Positions 27,502 through 36,690 of a stretch of DNA of 51,276 bases are shown here, in pieces. Positions within the stretch are counted from its first letter, which is position 1. The number at the start of each line of letters is the position of its first letter. A program made the position numbers and the translations under genes. The stretch lies in IMG/VR virus record IMGVR_UViG_3300018067_000007, positions 1 to 51,276 of that record. One strand, given 5' to 3'. Below the pieces are notes generated by a model. It did no database searches and was not told where the DNA came from. It saw only the letters and a list, made by a program, of their open reading frames with translations. Source of the stretch: a virus.

Positions 27502-30500
27502 GTGGTCACCAATGTCGTCTTCCTGACAGCGACGGGGGCCGGGACTTCTAGCTTCCCGGTTGACTGGGGTGCGCCCTGGACGATCGAGATTATCGGGGCG
27601 GGTGGCGGTGGCGGCAAGTCGGCCAACGGCTCGGGCTGCGGCGGCGGTGGTGGCGCTTATGCGAAGTCCACCGATGCGACGTTCACGGCGACGCCAGGGG
27701 CGACTTTCTTCTACAATATCGCGGCGGGAGGGGCTGGCGCTACCACAGGCGGCAATGCTGGCACGACCGCTGGCGATACGTGGCTCAATATCGCCTCCAA
27801 TGTCAGCCCCGGCCTGCCCAGCGCTGGCGTCATGGCGAAGGGCGGTGTGGGCGGCAGCGCAACGTCGACCGGCGGCGCTGGTGGTGATCGCCTCACCTGC
27901 ACTGGCACGACCCTCAATTCCGGGGGCGCAGGCGGCGCGGGCACCAACGCCGCCAACAGTCGCGGCGGCGCGGGCGGCGGCGGTGCGGGCGGCAGGCGCG
28001 GCAATGGCGGCGTTGGTGCAGCGGCGGCGGGGAGCAATAACCGGGGCGGTGGCGGCGGCGGCGGCTCGGGCGGGGGCACTTCGGGGACGGTCGGCGGGGC
28101 AGGCACGACAGCCGCATCGGCGACGGGTGGAGCTGGCGGCAACAATGCCTCGGGCGTCGGTAGCGGGGCCGGATCGGCTTCGGGCGTCGGCAATGGCGGG
28201 CTGTCGGGCGGCGGCGGTGGCGGCAGTTTCACATCATCGACATCGACGACCTATGTAGGCAGCGCGGGCGGCAATGGCGGCGACTATATCGCGACCGCTG
28301 GCGGGACTGCCGGGGCGGGCGGCGGTGCTGGCGGTGCGGGCTCGACCCAGCTTACCACGGGGGCACCGGTCGGTGGTGCCGGGGCAACCGGAGGCCTTTA
28401 CGGCGGTGGAGGTTCAGGCGGCGGTGGCGGCAATGCCAGCGGCACAGCAGGCAATGGCGGCAATGGTGCCCAAGGCATCATCGTTCTCACTTATACCGTC
28501 ACCGCTGTCGGTGTCGTCGGCACCGCCAACAAGACCCTGGCGGCGCTGACCGGCACCTCGACGGCGGTGGCCCCGGTTGCGGCAACCGCGAGCAAGACGC
28601 TCGCAGCCTTGACCGGGACATCGACAGCGGTCGCGCCGGTCGCTGCCATCGCCAGCAAGACGCTTGAGGCGATGACCGGGACGGCGACCGGGGCAGGACC
28701 GCCGACGACCGTGACCGGCACGGCCAGCAAGACCCTCGCGCCGCTCGTCCCATCATCAAAGGCAGGCCTGCCGCGCTACGCGGCGATGCAGACCAAGACG
28801 ATCCTCGTCACGGCGACCGGAGCCTCATCGCGTACCGTCCCAGCCGATTGGGGAGCGCCCTGGACCATCGAGCTCGTCGGCGGTGGCGGTGGCGCTCGCA
28901 AGGGGGCAGACGGTACCAACAGCGGTGCGCGCGGCGGCTCGGGTGGTGCCTTTTCAAAGATCACCAGCGCCGATGCCACGATCAATCCGGGCGGCACTCT
29001 CTACATGTCGGTCGGCGCAGGCGGCGCTGGCGCAACTTCCAGCGCAGGCCAGGATGGTGGCGCTGGCGGCGATACATGGCTGAACGCCGCCAGCAATGCA
29101 GCACCGACGCTGGTGACGCAGGGCGCTCTTGCCAAGGGCGGGCTCGGCGGTTCGACCAGCGGCACCCAGGCGGGCGGCGCTTCGGCGAGCGGGGTCGGCT
29201 CGACCAGGACCGGTGGCGGCAGCAACAGCTCGAGCTTTGGCGGCGGCGGTGGCGGTGCTGGTGGGCATCGCGGCGCTGGTGGTGCAGCTGGTGCCGGTAG
29301 CACCACGACTGCCGGTGGCGGCGGCGGCGGTTCCGGCGAAGGCGTCTTCGGTTCGGTCGGCGGGGCCGGGACGAGCGGATCGGCAACCACAGGCGGCACT
29401 GGCGGCACCAGTGCCGGTGGCAGCCTCGGCGGCGCTGGCGGGATCGGTGCCAACCCGGGCAATGCGGCAGGGCTTGGCGCAGGCGGCGGCGGCGGCGGCA
29501 TCGGATCGGGGGCCTTTACCGGCGGCGATGGCGGCGATGGCGTCTTCTACCTCGACACCAATAGCAATGTGAGGGCCGGTGCGGGCGGTGGCGGTGGTGG
29601 TGGCTCGACCAATACCGATGCAGGTGGGACCGGCGGCGTCGGCGGCGATGGCGGCTATGGCGGCGGCGGCGGATCGGGCGGCGCTGGGCTCGCGGTCAAC
29701 GGCAATGGCGGCAATGGCGGGCAGGGCTTCATCGCCATCACCTACACGGTCACCAATCTCAAGACCGTTCTCATCACCACGGTCGGAGCCTCGTCGGGCA
29801 CCTTCCCTTCCGATTGGGGAGCGCCGTGGACAATCGAGGTGATTGGCGCGGGCTCGGGCGCTGGCATGTCGGCCAATGGCGCTGGCGCGGGCGGTGGCGG
29901 TGGCGCCTATTCTCGGATCACCGATCTCGATCTGTCGATTTCGGCTGGTGCGACGTATTGGGCCAGCGTCGGCGATGGTGGTGCTGGCGCAACGGTGGCG
30001 GGCAATGGCGGCGGCGGTGGCGGTCAGACCTGGTTGAATATCGCCAGCAATGCGGCTCCGACGCTGATCTCGCAGGGCGTCAAGGCCCTGGCGGGCACTG
30101 GCGGCTCGGCGACGACCAGCGGCGGGACGGGCGGCTTTGCGTTCAGCGGGGTTGGCTCGGTCAAATATGGCGGTGGCGGTGGTGGCAACGGCCTGTCAAC
30201 CGGCAACGCGCGCGGCGGCGGCGGTGGCGGTGGCGCAGCAGGCCAGAAAGGCACTGGCGGGATCGGTGGCGCTACCCCATCGAGCAACAGCCGGGGCGGC
30301 GGAGGCGGTGGCGGATCGGGTGCGGGTTTCATCGGCACGAATGGCGGGCCGGGGCTCGCCGCAGCATCGGCGACCGGAGCCTTTGGTGGGCATAACGCAT
30401 CGGGCAGCGGAGCCGGTGCGGGCAATAGTACGGGCAGCGGCGCGACCGGCCTGAATGGTGGCGGCGGCGCTGGCGCGTGGCATAACACCGCCTCGATCAC

Positions 30501-31776
30501 GACCTATCCCGGAACGGTGGGCGGGTTCGGCACCGAGTGGACGCAGACCTCGGACAGCACGCCTGCGGGCGCTGGCGGTGGTGCGGGCGGCGGCGCCTCG
30601 ACATCGACGACGACCGGGGCTCCGGTCGGTGGCGCGGGTGCCACCGGCGGGCTTTACGGCGGCGGTGGATCGGGCGGTGCTGGTGGCAATAGTTCGGGCT
30701 CGGCGGGCGTCGGCGGGAATGGCGCGCAGGGCATCATTGTCCTCACCTATACGCCGACCGTCGTTTCGGGCGGGCCTGTCACCGGCACGGCATCGAAGAC
30801 GCTCGGCGCGCTGACCGGAACGGCGCTCGGCAAGGTCGCGGTCAAGGGGGCGACGACCTACACGCTCGCGCCGCTGATCGGGCTGTCGCACGGTGGTGCG
30901 CCTGGCGGCGTCGGCATTGCCGTCAAGACCCTCGCTCCGCTGACATCGACTGCCTCGGGCAAGCTGCTCGTCCAGGGTGCGACGACCAGGACGCTCGCGC
31001 CGTTGAGCTCGACCGCGACAGGCAAGGTGGCGGTCGCGGGAACGACGAGCAAGACCCTAGCACCGCTGACCGGGACTTCCCACGGCGGCGCGCCCAGCAC
31101 GGTTGGCATCGCCAGCAAGACGCTCGCCCCGCTGACTTCGACATCGACCGCCAAGGCTGCGGTGCGGGCGCAGGCGAGCAAGACCCTCGGCACGCTGACA
31201 TCGACCGCGCTCGGCAAGACGCCGGTTGTTGCGACCGCATCGAAGGCGCTCGCCCCGCTGACCGGGCTTTCGCATGGCGGCGCACCAGGCGGCGTCGGTA
31301 TTGCTACCAAGACACTCGCAGCGCTGACGGGCGCGGCCTCGGGCAAGGTCGCAGTCAAAGCGATAGCGACCAAGACGCTTGGCACCCTGGTCCCCTTCGC
31401 GCGGGCGGGGGCACCGCCTGGTGTCGGCATCGCCAGCAAGACGCTCGCGCCATTGGGTCGCTTCGCCAGGGGCGGGGCACCACAGGCCACCGGCATCGCC
31501 AGCAAGACCCTCGCGCCGCTTGGCAGATCGGCCATCGGCAAGGTCGCAGTCAAAGGTACGACGGCGAAGACACTGGCGCTGCTGACTAGCACCGGGCTTG
31601 GCCGGTTGGCGGTGAAGGGCACCGCGACCAGGACGCTCGCACCGCTGACCAGCATCGCATCATCGATCATTCCGATCGGCACCCCACCAGAACGCATTGC
31701 CTATACCAAGGGCGGGCTGAAGGATGGACGCCAGGCATCACCGGCAGTAAGCAGCCGGATAGCGGAGGCAAACTGA
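27502..31776 (+). CDS. Giant glycine-rich repeat protein, probable adhesin or virion fibre, 1424 aa
   Basis: GTG 27502. Three modules each begin with an ATGA-S-S-F-P-x-D-W-G-A-P-W-T-I-E type box (residues about 8, 434 and 754) and run on for 250-330 residues of GGG-rich sequence ending in GGLYGGGGSGG...GAQGIIVLTYT-like strands. Linkers (about 337-425) and the C-terminal third (about 1090-1405) consist of a degenerate 17-20 residue repeat around SKTLAPLTGTA and KVAVKG, with HGGAPGGVGIA variants. Polyglycine sheets are known in phage S16 gp38-type adhesins. Modules this long without Cys or signal peptide fit a virion-attached fibre. Placement beside head genes rather than tail genes is unusual, and its true location is unknown. 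Confidence 0.75.
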   Translation: MVTNVVFLTATGAGTSSFPVDWGAPWTIEIIGAGGGGGKSANGSGCGGGGGAYAKSTDATFTATPGATFFYNIAAGGAGATTGGNAGTTAGDTWLNIASNVSPGLPSAGVMAKGGVGGSATSTGGAGGDRLTCTGTTLNSGGAGGAGTNAANSRGGAGGGGAGGRRGNGGVGAAAAGSNNRGGGGGGGSGGGTSGTVGGAGTTAASATGGAGGNNASGVGSGAGSASGVGNGGLSGGGGGGSFTSSTSTTYVGSAGGNGGDYIATAGGTAGAGGGAGGAGSTQLTTGAPVGGAGATGGLYGGGGSGGGGGNASGTAGNGGNGAQGIIVLTYTVTAVGVVGTANKTLAALTGTSTAVAPVAATASKTLAALTGTSTAVAPVAAIASKTLEAMTGTATGAGPPTTVTGTASKTLAPLVPSSKAGLPRYAAMQTKTILVTATGASSRTVPADWGAPWTIELVGGGGGARKGADGTNSGARGGSGGAFSKITSADATINPGGTLYMSVGAGGAGATSSAGQDGGAGGDTWLNAASNAAPTLVTQGALAKGGLGGSTSGTQAGGASASGVGSTRTGGGSNSSSFGGGGGGAGGHRGAGGAAGAGSTTTAGGGGGGSGEGVFGSVGGAGTSGSATTGGTGGTSAGGSLGGAGGIGANPGNAAGLGAGGGGGGIGSGAFTGGDGGDGVFYLDTNSNVRAGAGGGGGGGSTNTDAGGTGGVGGDGGYGGGGGSGGAGLAVNGNGGNGGQGFIAITYTVTNLKTVLITTVGASSGTFPSDWGAPWTIEVIGAGSGAGMSANGAGAGGGGGAYSRITDLDLSISAGATYWASVGDGGAGATVAGNGGGGGGQTWLNIASNAAPTLISQGVKALAGTGGSATTSGGTGGFAFSGVGSVKYGGGGGGNGLSTGNARGGGGGGGAAGQKGTGGIGGATPSSNSRGGGGGGGSGAGFIGTNGGPGLAAASATGAFGGHNASGSGAGAGNSTGSGATGLNGGGGAGAWHNTASITTYPGTVGGFGTEWTQTSDSTPAGAGGGAGGGASTSTTTGAPVGGAGATGGLYGGGGSGGAGGNSSGSAGVGGNGAQGIIVLTYTPTVVSGGPVTGTASKTLGALTGTALGKVAVKGATTYTLAPLIGLSHGGAPGGVGIAVKTLAPLTSTASGKLLVQGATTRTLAPLSSTATGKVAVAGTTSKTLAPLTGTSHGGAPSTVGIASKTLAPLTSTSTAKAAVRAQASKTLGTLTSTALGKTPVVATASKALAPLTGLSHGGAPGGVGIATKTLAALTGAASGKVAVKAIATKTLGTLVPFARAGAPPGVGIASKTLAPLGRFARGGAPQATGIASKTLAPLGRSAIGKVAVKGTTAKTLALLTSTGLGRLAVKGTATRTLAPLTSIASSIIPIGTPPERIAYTKGGLKDGRQASPAVSSRIAEAN

Positions 31777-32147
31777 TGTCAATTCCGATCACCGCTGCCG
31801 TCTGGCTCCAAGCAATGGATCCGACCGACCAGATCGATTATGTCGCCGACTTCATGGGCGCGACGCCGCTGCTCGATGTCGGCGAGACCATCGCGGGCTT
31901 CACCGTCGCGCTGATGCCCGAGGCGGTCCTGCTCGGGGTGATGATCTCATCGGGGTCGGGGCGCGACCCGGTCCTCATCGCCGGGACCGCGATCAAGATT
32001 TGGCTGGAAGTCCAAACCGCAGATCGCGAGGACCCCGAGTTCACCGGCAAAGGCGTGGTGGTCGGCGTCGTCTTCACGATCACCACCACCTCATCGCCAT
32101 CCAGGCGACGGCAACGAACCTTCGCGTTATCGGTGGCCCAGCTATGA
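31776..32147 (+). CDS. Hypothetical protein, 123 aa
   Basis: GGAGGCAAACTG precedes ATG 31776, which overlaps the stop of the glycine-rich gene by one base. Starts MSIPITAAVWLQAMDPTDQI. A beta-rich centre (AGFTVALMPEAVLLGVMI, AGTAIKIWLEVQ) and an Arg-rich end. Possibly a small virion or accessory protein of the preceding adhesin; not recognised. Confidence 0.6.
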   Translation: MSIPITAAVWLQAMDPTDQIDYVADFMGATPLLDVGETIAGFTVALMPEAVLLGVMISSGSGRDPVLIAGTAIKIWLEVQTADREDPEFTGKGVVVGVVFTITTTSSPSRRRQRTFALSVAQL

Positions 32148-32371
32148 ACGCCCGCATCAACAACGGTCAGCGCCTGCTGGTCTCCGTCAAGGGGATCAGC
32201 TATCCGGGGGCGATTACCTGCATCGATGGGGTGTGGATGATCGCGGTGCGGGGGACGACCTTCAAGACCGGCGACATCATCCTGATCGGCGACGACCAGT
32301 GGCGGATCACCCGCAAGAACATTTCGACGATCCGAAGCATCGACAGCGCGACGATGGTCAAGTGTGGATGA
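32144..32371 (+). CDS. Hypothetical protein, 75 aa
   Basis: ATGA overlap with the previous gene (32144-32147). Starts MNARINNGQRLLVSVKGISY; a beta-type small protein (IDGVWMIAVRGTTFKTGD). Its stop overlaps the late promoter element at 32370. Confidence 0.55.
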   Translation: MNARINNGQRLLVSVKGISYPGAITCIDGVWMIAVRGTTFKTGDIILIGDDQWRITRKNISTIRSIDSATMVKCG

Positions 32372-32408
32372 TGGCGGTAGCCCGGGCGCGCGTCGCTGGG
32401 CTATGACA
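32370..32408 (+). promoter_or_regulatory. Late-type promoter element, copy B
   Basis: GATGGCGGTAG (32370-32380), 19 bases, GCTATGACA (32400-32408). ATG 32414 follows six bases later, with no ribosome site, so the head transcript may be leaderless. Confidence 0.6.
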
Positions 32409-32413
32409 CGCGC

Positions 32414-33529
32414 ATGGCCGAAACCATGATCTTCGACAAGCTGCCGCTGACCGGCCTCCACCGGGACAGCGCAGGCAATGTCATCGGGGTCGCACGGGCC
32501 GCGCGCACCGGCATCCAGGTCTATGCAGGCTATGAAGTCGGCAAGCCTGAGCTTCGGCAAGTCCGCCTCTATCGTCCTGAAAGCGAAGTATTTTCGCGCG
32601 ACAGTATGCGGACTTTTGCCGGGTGCCCGGTGACTATCGAGCATCCAGGTCAGAGCATCACGCCCGACAATTGGAAAGATCACGCTGTCGGCGAAACCGA
32701 AAGCGACGGGATTGTCCGCGACGGCGAGGTGGTCAAGGTACCGTTCATCGTCCGGGACGCTGGCGCTATCGCCGCCATCGAGGATGGCAAGCACGAAGTT
32801 TCGATGGGCTATGGCTCGGTGCTGGACTTCACCGCTGGTCAAACCCCGGACGGCGAGGCATATGATGCCGTTCAGCGTGTTATCCGCATCAATCACCTGG
32901 CAATCGTGGACAAGGCGCGCGGTGGGCCGACGCTCCGCATCGCTGACAGTCAACAGGAGACGAAAGTGGCAACCAAGATCGTCATCGTGGACGGGCTTTC
33001 GGTCGAGACGACCGATGCCGGTGAAACCGCCATCGTCAAGCTGATCCGCGAACGCGACGAGGCCAGGGCCAAGATCGCCGACGCCGAGGGCAAGGCCGGG
33101 ACACTCACCGCCGACATCGCCACGCGGGATGGTGAGATCGTCGCGCTCAAAGCGCAGCTTGCCGATGCTTCGTCTCCAGCGAAGCTCGCTGCTGCCGCCC
33201 AGGCTCGGGCGACCTTGTGCGATGCTGCCAAGCGGATCATCCCGGCCATCGTCACCGATGGCAAGGACGACGCGACCATCAAGCGCGAGGTGATCAACGC
33301 CAAGCTGGGGGATGCTGGCAAGGCGCTCCCCGATGGTCCTGCCGTTGATGGCGCGTTCTCGGCGCTCGCAGTCGCAGCACCCGCACAGCAGCAGCGGAGC
33401 TCGCTCGACACCTTTGTCGGCAGTCACGACGGCATGAGCATCACCGATGCGGTTGCCGAACGCGACAAGGCGCGCGATGCGCGGCGCTTCCGCAACCAGA
33501 ACTACGGCAAGGAACCGGCCCAGGCCTGA
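32414..33529 (+). CDS. DUF2213 prohead protease fused to a scaffold domain
   Basis: The 371-residue protein begins with a DUF2213 domain (residues 1-185): an N-terminal YAGYEVGKPELRQVRLYRPE region, then the EHPGQSI box with the likely catalytic His, VSMGYGS with the likely Ser, and RINHLAIVDKARGG. Residues 200-290 form a coiled coil (RERDEARAKIADAEGK) typical of scaffolds. The protease would cut the scaffold and capsid protein in procapsids, and here both are in one chain. No ribosome site precedes ATG 32414, which lies six bases after the -10-like GCTATGACA. Confidence 0.85.
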   Translation: MAETMIFDKLPLTGLHRDSAGNVIGVARAARTGIQVYAGYEVGKPELRQVRLYRPESEVFSRDSMRTFAGCPVTIEHPGQSITPDNWKDHAVGETESDGIVRDGEVVKVPFIVRDAGAIAAIEDGKHEVSMGYGSVLDFTAGQTPDGEAYDAVQRVIRINHLAIVDKARGGPTLRIADSQQETKVATKIVIVDGLSVETTDAGETAIVKLIRERDEARAKIADAEGKAGTLTADIATRDGEIVALKAQLADASSPAKLAAAAQARATLCDAAKRIIPAIVTDGKDDATIKREVINAKLGDAGKALPDGPAVDGAFSALAVAAPAQQQRSSLDTFVGSHDGMSITDAVAERDKARDARRFRNQNYGKEPAQA

Positions 33530-33552
33530 GCCTCAATTGGGAGTAGATTGAA

Positions 33553-34032
33553 ATGCCCATCGTTCAGGACCTCTTTCCTACCGACTATGCGCTCGGCTTT
33601 CCCGGCATGGTCGCCAATGGCGAGATTGCGAACCGGATCACCCGGAGCATCGAGGATGCCGCTGGCATCGGCTTCGGCGTGCCGGTGTTCCTCGGTGCCG
33701 CCGCGCATGGCTGCATCAAGGCGGTCGCCGGTGGCCCGACCAAGTTCCTCGGCATCACCATCGTCGACCACGGCCAGGTGATCCTCCCTGGCGGTACGGC
33801 CGATGCCTATCCGCAATATCACAACGTCCCGATCTTGCAGCGCGGCAGCGTGTGGGTGCTGGTCGGGACGACACCGGTGGCTCGCGGCGACCAGGTCTAT
33901 GCGCTCAACGCCGACAGCACCTATGTCAATGTCGCGACCTCCGCGACGCTGCTGCCTGGTTGGACTTTCGATGACGCTGGTGCAGCCGGGGCGATGGTCC
34001 GCATCACGAATAACCGGCACATGCCGGTCTGA
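33553..34032 (+). CDS. Capsid cement/decoration protein, Gp24-like
   Basis: GGGAGTAGATTGAA precedes ATG 33553. The 159-residue, beta-rich protein (MPIVQDLFPTDYALGFPG; GIGFGVPVFLG; GTTPVARGDQVYALN) matches the structural cement family that includes DUF2190-like and Gp24 proteins, placed between protease and major capsid gene. It would bind the capsid lattice and stabilise it. Confidence 0.75.
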   Translation: MPIVQDLFPTDYALGFPGMVANGEIANRITRSIEDAAGIGFGVPVFLGAAAHGCIKAVAGGPTKFLGITIVDHGQVILPGGTADAYPQYHNVPILQRGSVWVLVGTTPVARGDQVYALNADSTYVNVATSATLLPGWTFDDAGAAGAMVRITNNRHMPV

Positions 34033-34044
34033 GGGAGAGCGAAC

Positions 34045-34968
34045 GTGCGTGAAATCGACTTCAACGACGCGCAGCAGGCGCTGGCTTTCCTGACCCCGCA
34101 ACTGCTCCGCATCGAGACCACGGTCTACCAGACCCGCTATCCGTCATTCGAATATGGCGACATCATCTTTGAAAATGATGAAGGCGATATGTGGGATGCG
34201 GGGATCGTGTTCTACAGCGGCGACATCGCGGGCAAGGCCGAGTTCTTCTCGGCGCGGGCCTTCGATATGCCCTATGCCGACATCTCGACCACGCAGTTCA
34301 TGCAGGCGACCCACATGGCCGGGATCGGCTATGAATGGTCGCGCGGCGAACTTGAGCGGTCGGCCAGGATGGGCCGCAACCTGACCGCCGAGAAGGCGCT
34401 GGCAGCGAGCCGGATCGCGCAGCGCTTCCTCTACGGCATCGCCATCCAGGGTTCGACCGAGAAGAACTGGAAGGGGATCATCAACTTCACCACGGTGCCT
34501 GCGTCCAACGCGCCGCAGACCTTTACGGCGGGCACGCCCGACCAAGTCCTCGCCATCGTCAACGGCGCGATTGCAGCACCGTCAATTGCGACCAACGGGG
34601 CCTATAACACCAACATGGTGCTGATGCCGATCACGGCCATCCGCGACCTGGCTTCGCGGGTGCTGACCAACACCACGACAACGATGCTGAGCTTCATCCA
34701 GCAGAACAACAGCCTCACGCAGACGACCGGCCAGGCGCTCAACGTCCGTGGCATGATCGAGCTCGAGACGGCTGGCACTGGCGTGACCCGCCGCATGGTG
34801 ACGGGCGAGCAAAGCCGCGATGTCGCGCAATTCTATCTGCCAGGCCCGCATGAGTTTGTGGATCCATTCCGCAAATCGTCGCTGTCGTGGGAGGTGGCGG
34901 GCATCCTCAACACCGGCGGTACCGATGTCCGCGTGCCCAAGGCGATGAAGTACACAGACGCAATCTGA
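34045..34968 (+). CDS. Major capsid protein, DUF2184 family
   Basis: GAGGGAGAGCGAAC precedes GTG 34045; 307 residues. The pattern FSARAFDMPYADISTTQF and GYEWSRGELERSARMG (spine helix) with RIAQRFLYGIAIQGS, and a C-terminal DPFRKSSLSWEVAGIL, fit the DUF2184 family of HK97-fold major capsid proteins. It assembles the head shell around the scaffold. Length is normal for the family, with no delta domain, the scaffold being separate. Confidence 0.9.
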   Translation: MREIDFNDAQQALAFLTPQLLRIETTVYQTRYPSFEYGDIIFENDEGDMWDAGIVFYSGDIAGKAEFFSARAFDMPYADISTTQFMQATHMAGIGYEWSRGELERSARMGRNLTAEKALAASRIAQRFLYGIAIQGSTEKNWKGIINFTTVPASNAPQTFTAGTPDQVLAIVNGAIAAPSIATNGAYNTNMVLMPITAIRDLASRVLTNTTTTMLSFIQQNNSLTQTTGQALNVRGMIELETAGTGVTRRMVTGEQSRDVAQFYLPGPHEFVDPFRKSSLSWEVAGILNTGGTDVRVPKAMKYTDAI

Positions 34969-35007
34969 GGCCGGGTCTAGTGGTGGCGCTGGCGCGTTCC
35001 TCGGTCT

Positions 35008-35028
35008 AAAGCGGAGCGTTCGCTTTTT
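35008..35028 (+). terminator. Weak hairpin with T-run after the major capsid gene
   Basis: AAAGCG (35008-35013) with CGCTTT (35021-35026), then TT (T-run to 35028). Weak on its own, but phages often put an attenuating terminator after the capsid gene to lower downstream transcription. Confidence 0.3.
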
Positions 35029-35044
35029 CGACAGGAGGAAATAG

Positions 35045-35530
35045 ATGGCCGATACCAAACCGACCCCGCCCGCTACGCCCGATCAGGGGCTTCCCCCGGA
35101 AGGCACGACCAAGCCGGTCGATCCGAACGCCCCGCCCACGACCGACCAGAGCTTGCCCGAAGGTGAACGCCCGACCGATCCGAACTATGGCAGGCCAGGC
35201 GGCGGTGGCCGTCCCGGTCAGGACTTGCCATCGGGCGAGCATCCAACCGATCCGCGCTATGGCAGGCCCGCTGGTGGTGAAGGACGCCCCAACCAGGACC
35301 TCCCCAGCTACGGCAGCGGCCCCGGCCAGATCAAGCCCGAGGACGGTGACTATGTGATCGAGAATGTCGAGGATGGCCCGCGCGGCTTCCACGCCAATAA
35401 TGTCGAGATCATGCTCGATGTCGGCGAGCGGGCAAGCGTGACGCTGACTGCCGACGAGCTTACTCGGGTCGCCGATTATGGCTTCAAGGTCACCAAGGCC
35501 GGGGAAGAGGCCAAGCCGAAGGGCAAATGA
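35045..35530 (+). CDS. Proline/glycine-rich repeat protein with a C-terminal domain, 161 aa
   Basis: ACAGGAGGAAATAG precedes ATG 35045. Residues 1-95 have three imperfect copies of a unit around DQxLPxGExPTDPxYGRPxGG, probably an extended Pro/Gly rod. Residues 100-160 form a compact domain (GDYVIENVEDGPRGFHANN, ERASVTLTADELTRVADYG). Position after the capsid gene suggests a small head protein, perhaps a fibre on the capsid. Confidence 0.65.
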   Translation: MADTKPTPPATPDQGLPPEGTTKPVDPNAPPTTDQSLPEGERPTDPNYGRPGGGGRPGQDLPSGEHPTDPRYGRPAGGEGRPNQDLPSYGSGPGQIKPEDGDYVIENVEDGPRGFHANNVEIMLDVGERASVTLTADELTRVADYGFKVTKAGEEAKPKGK

Positions 35531-35531
35531 C

Positions 35532-35942
35532 ATGACCGCAACCGTCGCCCTGTTCCGTGAACTTCTCCCGAACTTCACGGCCGTTCCCGACGAGACCATC
35601 CAGACCTATCTGGACCTCGCCGAAAACGTCATGGGCGGCGGTTGGGGTGATACTGCCGACGAGGCACAGTGCTTCCTGGCGGCGCATATGATGTCGATGG
35701 TCGGGATCGGTCCATCAGCACAATCGGGCCAGCTTGCCGGGTTCACCAACATCAAGGCGGGCTCGGTATCGCTGACCAGGTCGGACGCCGCCTCGATGGG
35801 CGGCTATGGCGGCTCGGCCTACGGCCAGATTTACTATGGCATGCTCAAGGGCCGCACGGCGGCGAACGGCACCGGCATCATGGTCACCGGTACTGGCTGC
35901 GCCCTGCCCGACGATATGAGATACGTGCATGGGGCTGCTTGA
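35532..35942 (+). CDS. DUF4054-type head-tail connector protein
   Basis: Starts MTATVALFRELLPNFTAVPD two bases after the previous stop; 136 residues. LDLAENVMGGGWGDTADEAQ and CFLAAHMMSMVG followed by GSVSLTRSD match the DUF4054 family, which forms head-completion (adaptor) rings beneath the portal. It overlaps the next gene by 14 bases. Confidence 0.75.
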   Translation: MTATVALFRELLPNFTAVPDETIQTYLDLAENVMGGGWGDTADEAQCFLAAHMMSMVGIGPSAQSGQLAGFTNIKAGSVSLTRSDAASMGGYGGSAYGQIYYGMLKGRTAANGTGIMVTGTGCALPDDMRYVHGAA

Positions 35943-36282
35943 CGGCGGTCTGACGCCCATCATCGGCAACGCCTTCAACTGGCTGATGATCGACGGCGTG
36001 CTGATCCGGCGCAGCTTCACCGACAATGGCAAGGGCGGGCTGACCGCCGTCGAAGCAGCACCCGTTCCGGTCAAGGGGATGATCGATCCGGCCAACCAGG
36101 TGATGCGCGACATCGAAGGCTTCCGCGAGGATGATGTGTCGATCTTCCTGACGGCGATGAACGTGCCGCTGCCAAGGCTCGACGACCATATCATCATGCG
36201 CGGCACCAGGTGGCACATCCTGCCGCCTATCATGATGGATGCCGCGATGACGCATTACATCTTCCGGGGAAGGGCGGTCTGA
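35929..36282 (+). CDS. Neck/head-closure-position protein, 117 aa
   Basis: ATG 35929 lies inside the end of the previous gene. The protein (MGLLDGGLTPIIGNAFNWLM; APVPVKGMIDPANQVMRDIE; HIIMRGTRWHILPPIMMDAA) is beta-rich and sits where head-closure (stopper) proteins occur, between the adaptor and the HK97 gp10-like protein. The assignment rests on position. Confidence 0.6.
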   Translation: MGLLDGGLTPIIGNAFNWLMIDGVLIRRSFTDNGKGGLTAVEAAPVPVKGMIDPANQVMRDIEGFREDDVSIFLTAMNVPLPRLDDHIIMRGTRWHILPPIMMDAAMTHYIFRGRAV

Positions 36283-36689
36283 TGCCGATCCAGGGCGCCA
36301 AGGAACATGCCGCACGGCTCAAGGCGATCCGCTCCCCGACCGTCCAGCGGCAGATCGGGCGGGCGATGTTCACCGTCGCGGTCGAAATCCAGAAGGAAGC
36401 CAGGCTGTTAATCACGACGGGGTCGATGGGCGGCAAGGACCATGTTCCGTCGCGGCCTGGCGAGCCTCCGAACGAGGACCTTGGTGGCCTCAACCGCAAC
36501 ATCGAGGCGGTGCGAACCGGCCCGCTGACCTCGCAAGTCGAAAGCCGTGCGCGCTATGCGGCGTGGCTCGAGCTAGGGACGAGCCGGATGGCCGCGCGCC
36601 CCTATATGCGACCGGCGACGGCCAAGAAGAAAACCAGGGCGGTGGAGCTCGTCGAAGCGGTCATCGAGCAAGCGATAAGGACAGGTTGA
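36282..36689 (+). CDS. HK97 gp10-like tail completion/neck protein
   Basis: ATGA-type overlap fixes ATG 36282 (MPIQGAKEHAARLKAIRSPT), 135 residues. SMGGKDHVPSRPGEPPN and YAAWLELGTSRMAARPYMRPA are the hallmarks of the HK97 gp10 family, which joins head and tail. Good match over the whole length. Confidence 0.85.
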   Translation: MPIQGAKEHAARLKAIRSPTVQRQIGRAMFTVAVEIQKEARLLITTGSMGGKDHVPSRPGEPPNEDLGGLNRNIEAVRTGPLTSQVESRARYAAWLELGTSRMAARPYMRPATAKKKTRAVELVEAVIEQAIRTG

Positions 36690-36690
36690 A

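Noticed and set aside
27600-30770. CRISPR-like or tandem DNA repeats in the glycine-rich gene
   Set aside because: The repeats are in-frame codon repeats of GGX type with no constant repeat-spacer length.
27711-30891. Several long frames on the minus strand opposite the glycine-rich gene
   Set aside because: GGC/GGT repeats read as Pro/Ala codons on the other strand, giving Pro-rich artefacts. The plus frame has repeated module heads and is a far better gene.
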